A stretch of DNA of 48,866 bases from Clostridia bacterium (lineage in GTDB: Bacteria > Bacillota > Clostridia > Oscillospirales > Acutalibacteraceae), in assembly GCA_017414965.1 (NCBI GenBank), contig JAFQJL010000013.1, positions 1-48,866 of the forward strand, given 5' to 3'. The position numbers were made by a program, and so were the translations under genes. The first letter of the stretch is position 1. Each line of letters starts with the position of its first letter. Shown here piece after piece: positions 25,371 through 33,807 of the stretch. The notes under the pieces are model-generated. The model worked only from the letters and a program-made list of their open reading frames with translations, was not told the origin of the DNA and did not search any database.

Positions 25371-25949
25371 ATGATAACAGCGGCGATTTCGCTCAGTGAG
25401 CAAAACCTGATCACCATTGCCGTTTTGACGGTGGTGCTCATTGGATTGTATCTGTTTAATCGCTACGGCAAGACCGAGAGCGATCATCGTGCCGATCGGC
25501 TGGAACGGCAATATAAGGAGATGACGCCGGAGCTGCTGGCATCGGTGCCGGATGCCGAGTTGGCCGAAGCGGTGGTTGCCAATGCGTTTGCTAAGCTGGA
25601 TAAGCAGCGCCCCAACGTATACGCGGAGCTTCCCAAAATGTCCCCCGGCCGCTGCGCGGTCGTGTCGACGTGGCTGGTGGATCGGGAACTGGACAGCGCC
25701 GATTTTGAAACGTTGTTCGCCTCGTCGGCCGGTGCGTTGGCCGAGTTGGCGGCAGACGGCATGGAGCGACTGGGTGCGCCGCGCTCAGCGGCGGCGGTAC
25801 GCGCGGCGCTGGTCGCCGAGAGCGAGGAACAGCGCGCGGAAACCCATGCCGATTACGTGGAGGCGCGCGAAGCGGAAAATCTGTCGCAGAAGATGATCGA
25901 TTACATCCGTGAATTTACGGGGGAGTTTTTGGATAATCAGGAGGCCTGA
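25371..25949 (+). CDS. Membrane-anchored DMP19/DUF4375-like protein
   Basis: A 192-residue protein. Residues ~10-28 are one hydrophobic helix, giving an N-terminal anchor. The remainder is helical, and residues ~95-150 (VSTWLVDRELDSADFETLFASSAGALAELA, split here for reading) align by eye with the DMP19/DUF4375 pattern WL-x-E-x-x-x-GF-x-x-F-x-x-SSG. DMP19 proteins were first described as DNA-mimic proteins, but most members are uncharacterised and this one is membrane-bound. ATG 25371 is preferred (GAGAGG 9 nt upstream); ATG 25362 is possible. It sits between rsmI and another membrane-protein gene 1 nt downstream. Confidence 0.6.
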   Translation: MITAAISLSEQNLITIAVLTVVLIGLYLFNRYGKTESDHRADRLERQYKEMTPELLASVPDAELAEAVVANAFAKLDKQRPNVYAELPKMSPGRCAVVSTWLVDRELDSADFETLFASSAGALAELAADGMERLGAPRSAAAVRAALVAESEEQRAETHADYVEAREAENLSQKMIDYIREFTGEFLDNQEA

Positions 25950-25950
25950 G

Positions 25951-26760
25951 ATGGAACAACTGTGGAAGGATGCCGAGGCGTTGGGCTGGAAGGTCAATGC
26001 CGAAGCCGGTACGATAGACGGATTGACTGCGGCGGCGGTGGCGTTTCGCGTGTTGCCGTGCGAGGATCGCGCGATATTGGCGGTGCGGATGGCGGAAAAG
26101 AAATGCGCCAAATTGCAAAGCCGTTTGGCGCAAAATCCGGCGTTTTCGACGCTGACGGTGCTGCCGACCGATAACGGCATCGAACTGCATTTTCCGATGA
26201 CCGACATTCCGGCAGCGGTGCTTCAGGACGTGCTGGAAACCGCCTCGCGCTGGGGCGTGGAACTGGCATCCGAATCGTTTACGGATAAACTGGAAACCAG
26301 CCGTGAGCCGGCGGTGGCATACCTGCGCGGTGCGCTGGGTGCGTTGATTGGTGCGCTGATTGGCGCGTTGCCGTGGTTTTTGGTGCAATGGCTGGTGGGC
26401 TGGAATATGTGGTATCTCGGTGCGCTGGTCGGCATTGCTTCGTTTTACGGCTACGCGTTTCTGTGGGGCGCGCACGATACCGGCTTTGCGCTGGGCTCGG
26501 TGATCGTCAGCTCGCTGTTGGCGACGGTCGGATTTACCGTAGGGGCGTTTTTCCTTGGTGGCGACTATGCGCTTTTGGTGGAGTTTTACGCCGAGGAGGG
26601 GGTCCGCCTGACCACGATGGAGTGGGTGCGCGAGATCGCCTCGTGGATCGGTGGCGACCTGTTGTGGAGCCTGCTCTGCTGTGGCGCGGGATTGTTTGGT
26701 ATTCGCGGGCGAATTTTGGCCTACACGCACGAGCATATTTTCTTGCGTGGTCGGAGATAA
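25951..26760 (+). CDS. Membrane protein of unknown function
   Basis: A 269-residue protein, not assigned to a family. Residues 1-~120 are soluble and mixed alpha/beta; about four hydrophobic helices follow between residues 125 and 255 (a small-residue-rich first one with LGALIGALIGALPWF), ending in a short basic tail. It starts at ATG 25951 with AGGAGG upstream, one base after the DMP19-like gene stop, so the two are almost certainly coexpressed and may work together. GGGGTAGGTTTT follows its stop, as after the YgiQ gene. Confidence 0.75.
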   Translation: MEQLWKDAEALGWKVNAEAGTIDGLTAAAVAFRVLPCEDRAILAVRMAEKKCAKLQSRLAQNPAFSTLTVLPTDNGIELHFPMTDIPAAVLQDVLETASRWGVELASESFTDKLETSREPAVAYLRGALGALIGALIGALPWFLVQWLVGWNMWYLGALVGIASFYGYAFLWGAHDTGFALGSVIVSSLLATVGFTVGAFFLGGDYALLVEFYAEEGVRLTTMEWVREIASWIGGDLLWSLLCCGAGLFGIRGRILAYTHEHIFLRGRR

Positions 26761-26800
26761 GGGGTAGGTTTTCGAAAATCGAAGACCAATTAGGATATCA
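26761..26800 (+). other. Second copy of intergenic GGGGTAGGTTTT motif
   Basis: GGGGTAGGTTTT follows directly on the TAA stop, then TCGAAAATCGAAGACC, which can form a small hairpin. It matches the position and start of the motif at 4390. Confidence 0.45.
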
Positions 26801-26821
26801 CAACGGAAACAGAGGTGCGAT

Positions 26822-27886
26822 ATGGGAGTAACGTCGTTTAAAAAGGTGGTTGCGCAGGACGTAGCGGACGCGATGGGCGTAGCGCTCAGCACGGTTAACA
26901 AGGCGCTGACCGGCAAGCCCGGCGTGTCGGAGGCGCGCCGTCGCGAGATTCAGCAAAAAGCACGGGAGATGGGATATCGCGCGGACAACGTCGCGCAAAT
27001 TCTGGCGCGTAATCCGATCCATATCGGCTTGGTGATGATCCATTCGGATCGATCGTTTGACGATTACCACCACAATTTGCTGGTGGGTATGCAGGAGGAG
27101 ATCGAACGACTGGCGGATTACAAAGTTCGGTCGTTTGTGCTGGATGTTGGCGAGTCTTTGAAACCGTCGTTAGACGATCTGAAAGCATGGGTGGAGGAAA
27201 ACAGGATCGAGGCGATCTGTTTCAATCCGACCGTTTCGCTGAAAGGGTTGGCCGATAATCTGGTACGACTGAGGGTGCCGCTGGTGTTGGCCGGCGGCGG
27301 CTACGAGCGAACGGATGATTTTCTGTCGCTGGTGGAGGTGGACGCCGGTCTGTCCGGCCGCTTGGCGGCGGATTTTCTGCATTGTGCCTGTCACAAAGAG
27401 ATTCGGGCGGCCATTTTGATCGATTCCGAGCAATCGTTTAACTTGCGGCAAAAAGCGGAAGCGTGCCGCGTGCAATTGGAGAAATACGGCGCCAAATACG
27501 TCGAGGTGGCCAACCATAATAACGATAAGCAACGCTTGTATGAGGAGTTGGATCGGTTGATTCTCGGTCGCCCGCGCTGTAATTGCCTGTACATCAGCAC
27601 CGGATTTGCGGTGTTTGTCTATGAGTATCTGATTGAGAAGAAGCTGACCGATCGCGTCACGGTGGTCGGCACCGATGACTGCCAGAATCTGTCGACATAT
27701 TTTGAGAAAGGCGCCGTCGATGCGGTGCTGCTGCAAAACGAAAAACAGATCGGAGCGCGCGCCGTGCGATTGGCTTACGAATATCTCGCCAATTCCCGCA
27801 CCTTTGGTATGGAGGACTGGGTGCCACCGGATCGGGTGGAGGTCAAACCATTCCTTTGCCTGCGGTCGTATTTTGACGAAGAATAA
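26822..27886 (+). CDS. LacI/GalR-family transcriptional regulator
   Basis: A 354-residue repressor-like protein. Residues 8-60 form the LacI helix-turn-helix and hinge: VAQDVADAMGVALSTVNKAL, then GKPGVSEARRREIQQKA. The C-terminal ~290 residues are a periplasmic-binding-protein fold (IGLVMIHSDRSF..., TGFAVFVYEYL, VVGTDDCQNLS). The TVNKALTG variant and the unusual PBP domain resemble sugar-responsive regulators in Clostridia. No transporter or sugar enzyme is adjacent, so effector and targets are unknown. It is probably transcribed with the two genes before it, since no clear promoter is seen in the 61-nt gap. Confidence 0.88.
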   Translation: MGVTSFKKVVAQDVADAMGVALSTVNKALTGKPGVSEARRREIQQKAREMGYRADNVAQILARNPIHIGLVMIHSDRSFDDYHHNLLVGMQEEIERLADYKVRSFVLDVGESLKPSLDDLKAWVEENRIEAICFNPTVSLKGLADNLVRLRVPLVLAGGGYERTDDFLSLVEVDAGLSGRLAADFLHCACHKEIRAAILIDSEQSFNLRQKAEACRVQLEKYGAKYVEVANHNNDKQRLYEELDRLILGRPRCNCLYISTGFAVFVYEYLIEKKLTDRVTVVGTDDCQNLSTYFEKGAVDAVLLQNEKQIGARAVRLAYEYLANSRTFGMEDWVPPDRVEVKPFLCLRSYFDEE

Positions 27887-27922
27887 AAAATCGTGTCACT
27901 CACAGGAGTGACACGATTTTTT
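27885..27922. terminator. Bidirectional terminator between convergent genes
   Basis: A 17-bp stem (27885-27901 with 27906-27922), ACAG loop and A/T tracts. It overlaps the ends of both the LacI-family and ECF genes. Confidence 0.9.
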
Positions 27923-28433
27923 ATTGATACAATTTGGGGATCAGCCGCTTCATCAGCTTGTCCAGTGGCCAAAAGCACAGCCCGACAATCACCACATTGC
28001 CGACAAGATGCAGCATATCAAAGGAAAATCCGGCGACGATGCTGGCCCAAAATCCGCCCATTCCGCGCGTAAGCATATACGGCAGACTGGACAGCGGACC
28101 GAACAGCCATCCGTAAATGCCGGCGACCACCGTCCACAAAACGGGGTGCGACCAGCGGCGGAGCAGCATCACGATCACCACCAACAGCGGCCATAGGTAG
28201 AGGTATTGCAGCACCCACGTGCTAAAGCCGTAGAGAAATCCCTCCAGCAAGACAAAGGCAAACACCGACCACAAGGCTTTCCAGCCGAAGTGACAGGTAA
28301 GCAGGATGACCAGCAGGGTGACGGGCTCGATGTTGGGTAGAAACGCCATGGCTTCTTTGCCGGCGATCATCAACGCGGTAAATACCGCGAGAAACGCCAG
28401 CTCCCGCAGACGGGAGTGCGACGCGTTAGCCAT
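27921..28433 (-). CDS. ECF transporter S component, probably cobalamin-related
   Basis: A 170-residue membrane protein with five to six hydrophobic segments and the ECF S-component style N-terminus LRELAFLAVFTALMIAGKEAMA, including alanine-rich packing against the T component. It is translated right after the DUF4430 lipoprotein (8-nt overlap) and both lie behind a cobalamin riboswitch, so it probably takes up cobalamin or a corrinoid precursor. Substrate is inferred from context; the EcfAT energising module is not in the window. Confidence 0.82.
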   Translation of the reverse strand: MANASHSRLRELAFLAVFTALMIAGKEAMAFLPNIEPVTLLVILLTCHFGWKALWSVFAFVLLEGFLYGFSTWVLQYLYLWPLLVVIVMLLRRWSHPVLWTVVAGIYGWLFGPLSSLPYMLTRGMGGFWASIVAGFSFDMLHLVGNVVIVGLCFWPLDKLMKRLIPKLYQ

Positions 28434-28803
28434 TGGTGTAGGTTGCCTCGTAGTGATCGCCGTCGGCGATGTCCAGATCGTTCAATCCCTTATCGGTCAT
28501 TTCGCCGTCCTTGGTGATACACCACCATGCCTGATCGTCGCTCCATTCGGCGGTCACACCATCGATGGTGGTATACAGACCGCCGACGTCGTAGGTGATC
28601 AGACCCTCCTCCGCCAAGGCGTTGGCGAGCTTGGTCTCGGACGTTTCGATCTCGAAGGTTTTGGACGTGTCGTCCTCATACACCACCTCAAAGATAAACG
28701 AGACGGTTTCGGTGTCGTTTGCGTTGGCAGAGCCGCAGGCAACACAGGAAAATGCGAGTAGGATCGCCAACAAGGCGACCAACCATTTGGTTGCGTTTTT
28801 CAT
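28426..28803 (-). CDS. DUF4430 lipoprotein under cobalamin riboswitch control
   Basis: A 125-residue exported protein. The signal peptide ends in FSCVAC, with lipid-carrying Cys at residue 23. The mature part is a single DUF4430 domain (TVSFIFEVVY..., DDQAWWCITKDGE...), the transcobalamin-C-terminal-like fold that covers cobalamin in animal carriers. ATG 28803 has AAGGAGAG upstream. It is the first gene after the cobalamin riboswitch and is followed by an ECF S component, so it is likely a surface corrinoid-binding partner for uptake. Family is clear; binding is inferred. Confidence 0.88.
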   Translation of the reverse strand: MKNATKWLVALLAILLAFSCVACGSANANDTETVSFIFEVVYEDDTSKTFEIETSETKLANALAEEGLITYDVGGLYTTIDGVTAEWSDDQAWWCITKDGEMTDKGLNDLDIADGDHYEATYTNG

Positions 28804-28821
28804 AGAAAATCTCTCCTTAAA

Positions 28822-28867
28822 AATAGTAAAACCGACCGGATGGACGTGTGGTTCGTCCGCGGTCGGT
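28822..28867 (-). terminator. Terminator hairpin of the cobalamin riboswitch
   Basis: On the minus strand ACCGACC (28867 side) pairs with GGTCGGT (28837-28831), and the inner CGGACG/CGTCC pair extends the stem. TTTTACTATTTTT follows, just before the ribosome binding site of the lipoprotein gene. Confidence 0.78.
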
Positions 28868-28934
28868 GGAGAGTTCTGCCAATACTCCCTTGGCGACTGC
28901 GGACGGTCATACCTCGTGACTGCCCTGCCCGATC

Positions 28935-29077
28935 CTCCGGCGCCAAGTCTTTCGGCTGATGAGTCAAGCAAACGATTCGCCTTCCCAAGAAACTCTCAGT
29001 GGCATTTTGAACCGTTCTCCTCAAATACGGCGACGGGATCGCGGAGGAATCGCACCTCACTTCCTTGTTCGCCGGAG
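28935..29077 (-). promoter_or_regulatory. Cobalamin riboswitch aptamer
   Basis: The minus strand shows an 8-bp P1 stem CTCCGGCG/CGCCGGAG (29077-29070 with 28942-28935), GGTGCGATTCCTC followed by GATCCCGTCGCC, a GCCACTG element, GGGAAGGCGAAT, and the B12-box region CATCAGCC...GACTTGGC. Order and spacing match the cobalamin riboswitch. The downstream terminator at 28822-28867 suggests repression by cobalamin. Confidence 0.9.
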
Positions 29078-29091
29078 TTGTTTTCAAAGGC

Positions 29092-29120
29092 ATTATACAC
29101 CGGCGGTCGCCGAAAGTCAA
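29092..29120 (-). promoter_or_regulatory. Promoter of the cobalamin-riboswitch operon
   Basis: Minus strand TTGACT (29120-29115), 17-nt spacer, TATAAT (29097-29092), placing the transcript start at the 5' side of the aptamer. Confidence 0.87.
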
Positions 29121-29130
29121 CAAATCGCGG

Positions 29131-29159
29131 TAGACAAACCCCGTGGCGCGTGATATAAT
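29131..29159 (+). promoter_or_regulatory. Promoter for the ATP-grasp gene
   Basis: TAGACA (29131-29136), 17 nt, TATAAT (29154-29159) with TGA before it. It diverges from the riboswitch promoter. Confidence 0.75.
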
Positions 29160-29191
29160 AAGAAAGAAATAAAAAGAAAAGGGATGCTTTT

Positions 29192-30196
29192 ATGAACAAG
29201 ATCTTGACCTTTTTCCGCCGTGTGGCGTCGGGCAGCTTCAAGCGGTTTTTCCGCAATCTGCAACAGGTTCACGAGGAGTCGGGGCGCAATCGCGTGGTGC
29301 TGTTTGTGGATATGGTGTGGTGTATGCTGGTCTACGGCATCGGCTACCTCGATTATATGACCTTCGGCTTTGCCTATATTGGCAAGGACAAGCGCCAGAC
29401 CTTTATGACGATGGATGATAACATCGCGATGGTGCGTCGCTTGAACAAACGCGAGGCGTACCACGTGTTTGACAACAAGCTCACCTTTGACCGCACGTTT
29501 GCCAAGTACCTGAAACGGGATTTCGTGGATTTAAACGATGGCTACGACGCGTTTGCGGCATTTTGCGAGGGGAAGACCTGCTTCTTTGCCAAGCAGCCGG
29601 AATCGTTTGGCGGTCTCGGCGTGGAGAAGGTGTCGCTGGAGGGCGCGGATTTGCCGGCGTTGTATGCGGAGCTGATGGAGAAGAAGATGTTCCTCGCCGA
29701 GCAGGCGATCGAGCAGCATCCGACGATGAACAAGCTGTGCGATCGGTCGGTCAACACCATCCGAATCGTCACCATTTTAAGCGATAGCGACAAGGCGCAT
29801 TTCGTGTATGCGCTGGTGCGTATCGGCAGCGGCAAGAACGACGTGGACAACGTCACCAGCGGCGGTATGTACACGCTGCTGTCGCCGGAGGGTGTGATCA
29901 CCCATCCGGTGTTCTGCGATAAGACCGTGTCTTACTACACCGAGCATCCGTTTACCGGACAGCCGCTGATCGGTTTTGAGATCCCGTATTTCCGCGAGGC
30001 GGTGGAGATGTGCTTGGAGGCGGCCAAGGTGGAGCCGCGTATGCGGTACGTCGGTTGGGATGTGGGTATCACCCCGAACGGACCGGTGTTTGTGGAGGGC
30101 AACAACCTCCCCGGCTACGATATGCCGCAAAACCACCGCTTCCACGATGACGGCTGCGGGATCAAGGCGGCATTTGAGGCGGCAATCAACGACTGA
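29192..30196 (+). CDS. Sugar-transfer-associated ATP-grasp protein
   Basis: A 334-residue protein with a basic, amphipathic N-terminus (~1-50) and an ATP-grasp core. The features include FFAKQPESFGGLGVEKV (nucleotide-lysine/glycine loop), AEQAIEQHPTMNKL, and the C-terminal metal-binding VFVEGNNLPGYDMPQ. This matches the ATP-grasp family found in exopolysaccharide and sugar-transfer clusters, enzymes that join an acid to an amine or similar group. No other polysaccharide gene is adjacent. It starts at ATG 29192 with AAAAGGGATG upstream and is followed 12 nt later by the metallophosphoesterase gene. Confidence 0.82.
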   Translation: MNKILTFFRRVASGSFKRFFRNLQQVHEESGRNRVVLFVDMVWCMLVYGIGYLDYMTFGFAYIGKDKRQTFMTMDDNIAMVRRLNKREAYHVFDNKLTFDRTFAKYLKRDFVDLNDGYDAFAAFCEGKTCFFAKQPESFGGLGVEKVSLEGADLPALYAELMEKKMFLAEQAIEQHPTMNKLCDRSVNTIRIVTILSDSDKAHFVYALVRIGSGKNDVDNVTSGGMYTLLSPEGVITHPVFCDKTVSYYTEHPFTGQPLIGFEIPYFREAVEMCLEAAKVEPRMRYVGWDVGITPNGPVFVEGNNLPGYDMPQNHRFHDDGCGIKAAFEAAIND

Positions 30197-30208
30197 GAAG
30201 GTGGCGCT

Positions 30209-31540
30209 ATGTCGAAGAAACCGGATTTGCGGGTAGGCATCGTTAGCGACGTTCACGTCGGGTTTACGCTGCACTACGATCCGCGGTACTATGGTTTGGG
30301 ACAACCTGGCTCACAGGAGAAATGGCTGGCGTACACCCTGCAATGCTTGAAAGCCAAGGGTGTGGATGCCGTGATGGTGGTTGGCGATTTTTGCAACGCC
30401 TGCGATTACACCGGCAAGGGACGGCACAAAGAGGTATCCGAGGGGGAATTGCGCCGCTTCGGAGAGATTTTCCGTGAGGTATTTGCCGGCACGGACACCC
30501 GCCTGATCGGAGTTTACGGCAATCACGACAGCGGATTGCTGGCAGAGGAGCCGGCCTGCGGCGGCCATCGGTCGCATTGGCAGGAGGCGTTTGGCGAGCC
30601 GTTTTCGCGCGTGATGTGCTATGAGATCAACGGCTATTCGTTTGTGGGCGCGCATTGGGGATTGGAGGCCGAGGCCGGTCCGGTGGTGGCGGAGAAAGCC
30701 GCAGCCGCTAACGGCAAGCCGGTGTTCTACTTGCAACACGGCGCTTTTCAGGGTACCACGCCGGACGGCGATCCGGCGTATCTGTTTGAGACCAACGAGC
30801 AGGGCGTGAATAACGTGCGTGCGTGGGAAAACGTGGTGGCGTTTAGCGGTCACACGCATTTTCCGATCACAGATGAGCGTGCGATCTGGCAATCTGCCGA
30901 GGAGGGACAGCCGCGGTGTACGGTGGTATCGTGCAGCACGCTCAACTACGGTTGTGTGGCCGACGGCTCGCTGTCCGGCGAGAATTTGCAGACCAAGCAC
31001 GCCTTGTATATGACGGTGTCCGACCACGAGGTTTGTTTTGAGCGGCTCAGTTTTTGGACCGAGGAGATGCTGGCGCTTGCCAGCGGCGAGAAGACCGAGC
31101 CGGATATTGCCCGTTGTATGCGCTCGGCCGGACCGGATTGGCGGTTTACGGTCGGTGGCGAGAAAATTTACGATCCGACCTGCCGCGCACAAGAAGCGGT
31201 TGCACCGGTTTTTCCGGAGGGTGCGATGGTCGGCGCCGATTGCGGCGATACCTATGCGACCGTCAAGTTTCCGGCGGCGTGTCCGCTGGAGCGACCGGGC
31301 GATTTTGTACATTCCTATCGCGCCGAGGCGGTGGATGCCGCCGGACGTGTGGTGAGCGCCGCTACGATCTGCACCGAGCATCACGTTGACGGCGATGAGC
31401 GCCGCTTTTCCTCCGAATATCGCGTGGCGGTCGGCGGACTGACGCCGGATACGCCGTACACGTTTCGGGTGTATGCGCGGGATTGCTGGCAAAAGTCCGG
31501 CAAGCCGCTGACCTCGTTTGTTTGTCGCACCAAGAAATAA
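30209..31540 (+). CDS. Metallophosphoesterase with C-terminal FN3-like domain
   Basis: A 443-residue calcineurin-like phosphoesterase. Motifs run in order: DVH (D14, H16), GDF (59-61), GNHD (104-107), QHG (176-178) and SGHTH (213-217), the standard two-metal site. The C-terminal ~90 residues form a beta-rich domain ending GLTPDTPYTFRVYARDCW, like a fibronectin type III unit. No signal peptide is seen, so it is probably cytosolic. It follows the ATP-grasp gene by 12 nt and shares its transcript. The substrate is unknown. Confidence 0.86.
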   Translation: MSKKPDLRVGIVSDVHVGFTLHYDPRYYGLGQPGSQEKWLAYTLQCLKAKGVDAVMVVGDFCNACDYTGKGRHKEVSEGELRRFGEIFREVFAGTDTRLIGVYGNHDSGLLAEEPACGGHRSHWQEAFGEPFSRVMCYEINGYSFVGAHWGLEAEAGPVVAEKAAAANGKPVFYLQHGAFQGTTPDGDPAYLFETNEQGVNNVRAWENVVAFSGHTHFPITDERAIWQSAEEGQPRCTVVSCSTLNYGCVADGSLSGENLQTKHALYMTVSDHEVCFERLSFWTEEMLALASGEKTEPDIARCMRSAGPDWRFTVGGEKIYDPTCRAQEAVAPVFPEGAMVGADCGDTYATVKFPAACPLERPGDFVHSYRAEAVDAAGRVVSAATICTEHHVDGDERRFSSEYRVAVGGLTPDTPYTFRVYARDCWQKSGKPLTSFVCRTKK

Positions 31541-31573
31541 AAAAATCCCCGTCCGATCGGACGGGGATTTTTT
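31540..31573. terminator. Bidirectional terminator between convergent genes
   Basis: A 16-bp stem (31540-31555 with 31558-31573) with A/T tracts on both sides, overlapping the metallophosphoesterase stop and serving gapA from the other strand. Confidence 0.9.
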
Positions 31574-31588
31574 GTTTGGATTGAGATC

Positions 31589-32620
31589 TTACAGCTCAGC
31601 GAAATACTTGATGGTGCGGACCATCTGGCTGGTGTAGGAGTTCTCGTTGTCGTACCACGACACGACCTGCACCTGATAGGTGTTGTCGTCGATCTTGGCG
31701 ACCATGGTCTGGGTGGCATCAAACAGCGAGCCGTAACGCATACCGATCACGTCGGAGGACACGATCTCGTCGGTGTTGTAACCGAAGGACTCGGAAGCGG
31801 CAGCCTTCATCGCGGCGTTGACCGACTCTTTGGTCACGTCGGCGCCCTTGACAACCGCCACCAACAGAGTGGTGGAACCGGTCGGCACCGGCACGCGCTG
31901 AGCAGAACCGATCAGCTTGCCGTTGAGCTCCGGAATAACCAGACCGATCGCCTTCGCGGCACCGGTGGAGTTCGGCACGATGTTCTGCGCGCCGGCACGA
32001 GCGCGGCGGAGATCGCCCTTGCGCTGCGGACCGTCGAGGATCATCTGATCACCGGTGTAAGCGTGCACGGTGGTCATGATACCCGACTGGATCGGATACG
32101 CATCGTTCAACGCCTTGGCCATCGGCGCGAGGCAGTTGGTGGTGCAGGAAGCGGCGGAGATGATCTGATCGTCCGCGGTCAGGGTGTTCTCGTTTACGCT
32201 GTAAACGATGGTCTTCAGATCGTTACCGGCCGGAGCGGAGATGACGACCTTCTTGGCACCGGCGTTGACGTGAGCCATCGCCTTGTCCTTCGAGGTGTAG
32301 AAACCGGTGCACTCGAGCACAACGTCCACACCGAGCTTGCCCCACGGGCACTCGTTCGCGTCTTTGATCGCGTAGATAACGATCTTCTTGCCGTCGACAA
32401 CGATGTAGTTGTCTTCGCCTTCACCCTCGTGGAAGTCCACGGTGTGACCCATGCGGACGTAGTTGCCCTGCGCGGTATCATACTTGAGCAGGTGAGCCAG
32501 CATCTTCGCGCTGGTCAGGTCGTTGATCGCCACGACCTCGTAACCCTCGGCACCGAACATCTGACGGAACGCGAGGCGGCCGATACGGCCAAAACCATTG
32601 ATTGCTACTTTAACAGCCAT
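31589..32620 (-). CDS. gapA: Glyceraldehyde-3-phosphate dehydrogenase, type I
   Basis: A 343-residue glycolytic enzyme. It has the NAD-binding INGFGRIGR at the N-terminus with D34 (AINDL) favouring NAD, the catalytic SAASCTTNC (C159), and the conserved C-terminal [15 protein letters not shown]. Codon use is strongly biased and the ribosome site GGAGGT is good, as expected for a highly expressed gene. It has its own promoter and a terminator, so it is monocistronic; pgk and tpi are not adjacent. Confidence 0.97.
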   Translation of the reverse strand: MAVKVAINGFGRIGRLAFRQMFGAEGYEVVAINDLTSAKMLAHLLKYDTAQGNYVRMGHTVDFHEGEGEDNYIVVDGKKIVIYAIKDANECPWGKLGVDVVLECTGFYTSKDKAMAHVNAGAKKVVISAPAGNDLKTIVYSVNENTLTADDQIISAASCTTNCLAPMAKALNDAYPIQSGIMTTVHAYTGDQMILDGPQRKGDLRRARAGAQNIVPNSTGAAKAIGLVIPELNGKLIGSAQRVPVPTGSTTLLVAVVKGADVTKESVNAAMKAAASESFGYNTDEIVSSDVIGMRYGSLFDATQTMVAKIDDNTYQVQVVSWYDNENSYTSQMVRTIKYFAEL

Positions 32621-32668
32621 TGTTAATAACCTCCAATAATAAAAAGATTAAAATTCACGGTTGATTTT

Positions 32669-32697
32669 ATTGTATTCCAAAATCGGCGATTTTGCAA
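32669..32697 (-). promoter_or_regulatory. Promoter for gapA
   Basis: Minus strand TTGCAA (32697-32692), 17-nt spacer, TACAAT (32674-32669), in an AT-rich region with upstream A/T tracts. Confidence 0.7.
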
Positions 32698-32801
32698 GCG
32701 ATTTTTTGATTTTTTGGCCAACAATCCAACTTTTGTTACTGATATCCAAAAAAAACCGCCATAAAAACGCGCGCCACAGCCCATTTGACGAATAAAATCC
32801 G

Positions 32802-32839
32802 TCGAAAAAGAAAACGCACCGTGTCAAACGGTGCGTTTT
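32802..32839 (-). terminator. Terminator after the 33792-32842 gene
   Basis: On the minus strand AAAACGCACCG pairs with CGGTGCGTTTT (32839-32829 with 32821-32811), followed by CTTTTTC. Confidence 0.8.
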
Positions 32840-32841
32840 GA

Positions 32842-33792
32842 TCATTCGTTCTCGGTATGTTCGCTGAGCCATTCGGAGAATAATTGATCGCTCAGCGGGG
32901 TGGTGCTGGGTTTGGCCAGATCGTCGATGTAATTGGATTCGTCCTCCTCATCGTCGAGGGCGTTTTCGATATCGCGGTAGAGATAGACGGTCAGCGCCAA
33001 GGCCAAAAGACCGATGGCAAAATCGGTAGCACCGGCCAACTGGCTGGCGTTAAACGACTCGGTATCTCCCAAGAGATACATCCCCAGCCGCGTCAACGGC
33101 GAGCTGATGCCCAGCATAGCCGCAATGGATGCGTACGCACGCATCGAACGCGCTTTCGGAGGCGCTACGTCGGCGACGTAGCGAGCGAACGCCAGCAGGA
33201 ACAGCGTCAAAAAGATGAGCATAAAGAAATCGTAAAACGAGCGTTTGGCGTTGGTGGCGCTGGCGTAGGAAAGTTCGTAGCGTGCCAGCCGACACCAGAT
33301 CCACAGCACCGGCAGCAGTGCGCCGAAGCGCTCGGCGGTGCTCAGCGATTGGTTTCGATGCCAGCGGATGCCGGTCAGCACCAGCCACAGACCACCCAAG
33401 AACCCGAATACCAGCGTCAGCCACAGCGTCGTGCGATCGGCGGGGTTGAGGATCTGTGCGTTGGGCGGCGGTGTGATGCCGGTCAAAATCAGCCGTACCA
33501 TCGCCATCACGGTGTCGACAAACAACACCGCGCCGGCGGCAACCGCGGCCAGCCCCGGCAGCTTCGCGTCCTCTCCGTCTAATAGCGGGCGGAGGGGGAG
33601 GCGCGAGACGATTGCCAGCACCACCAGTACGACCGTGCAGGCGATCAACGCCAGTAACAGCCACAGGCTGATGCCGGCTTCTCCGACGGCTTCCGCCTGC
33701 ACCTGCGGCAGGGTCGCCAGCCGCAAGGCGGTGGCGAGCGCTGTCAGCGCCAGCGTTACCCAGACGGCGATTTGATTGAGAGTGGGTTTCAT
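32842..33792 (-). CDS. Multi-pass membrane protein of unknown function
   Basis: A 316-residue protein with about seven hydrophobic segments (near 10-25, 43-62, 80-103, 122-142, 160-170, 190-207 and 245-262) and an acidic cytosolic tail with DDEEDESNYIDDL. It is not recognised as a named family. It follows the citrate synthase gene by 16 nt on the same strand, so cotranscription is likely. Start ATG 33792 follows GGAGGCG. Confidence 0.78.
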   Translation of the reverse strand: MKPTLNQIAVWVTLALTALATALRLATLPQVQAEAVGEAGISLWLLLALIACTVVLVVLAIVSRLPLRPLLDGEDAKLPGLAAVAAGAVLFVDTVMAMVRLILTGITPPPNAQILNPADRTTLWLTLVFGFLGGLWLVLTGIRWHRNQSLSTAERFGALLPVLWIWCRLARYELSYASATNAKRSFYDFFMLIFLTLFLLAFARYVADVAPPKARSMRAYASIAAMLGISSPLTRLGMYLLGDTESFNASQLAGATDFAIGLLALALTVYLYRDIENALDDEEDESNYIDDLAKPSTTPLSDQLFSEWLSEHTENE

Positions 33793-33807
33793 AGAAACGC
33801 CTCCGTA

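Noticed and set aside
28868-29123. Small minus-strand protein gene in the 5' region of the DUF4430 gene
   Set aside because: The region folds as a cobalamin riboswitch and the frame lacks a ribosome site.
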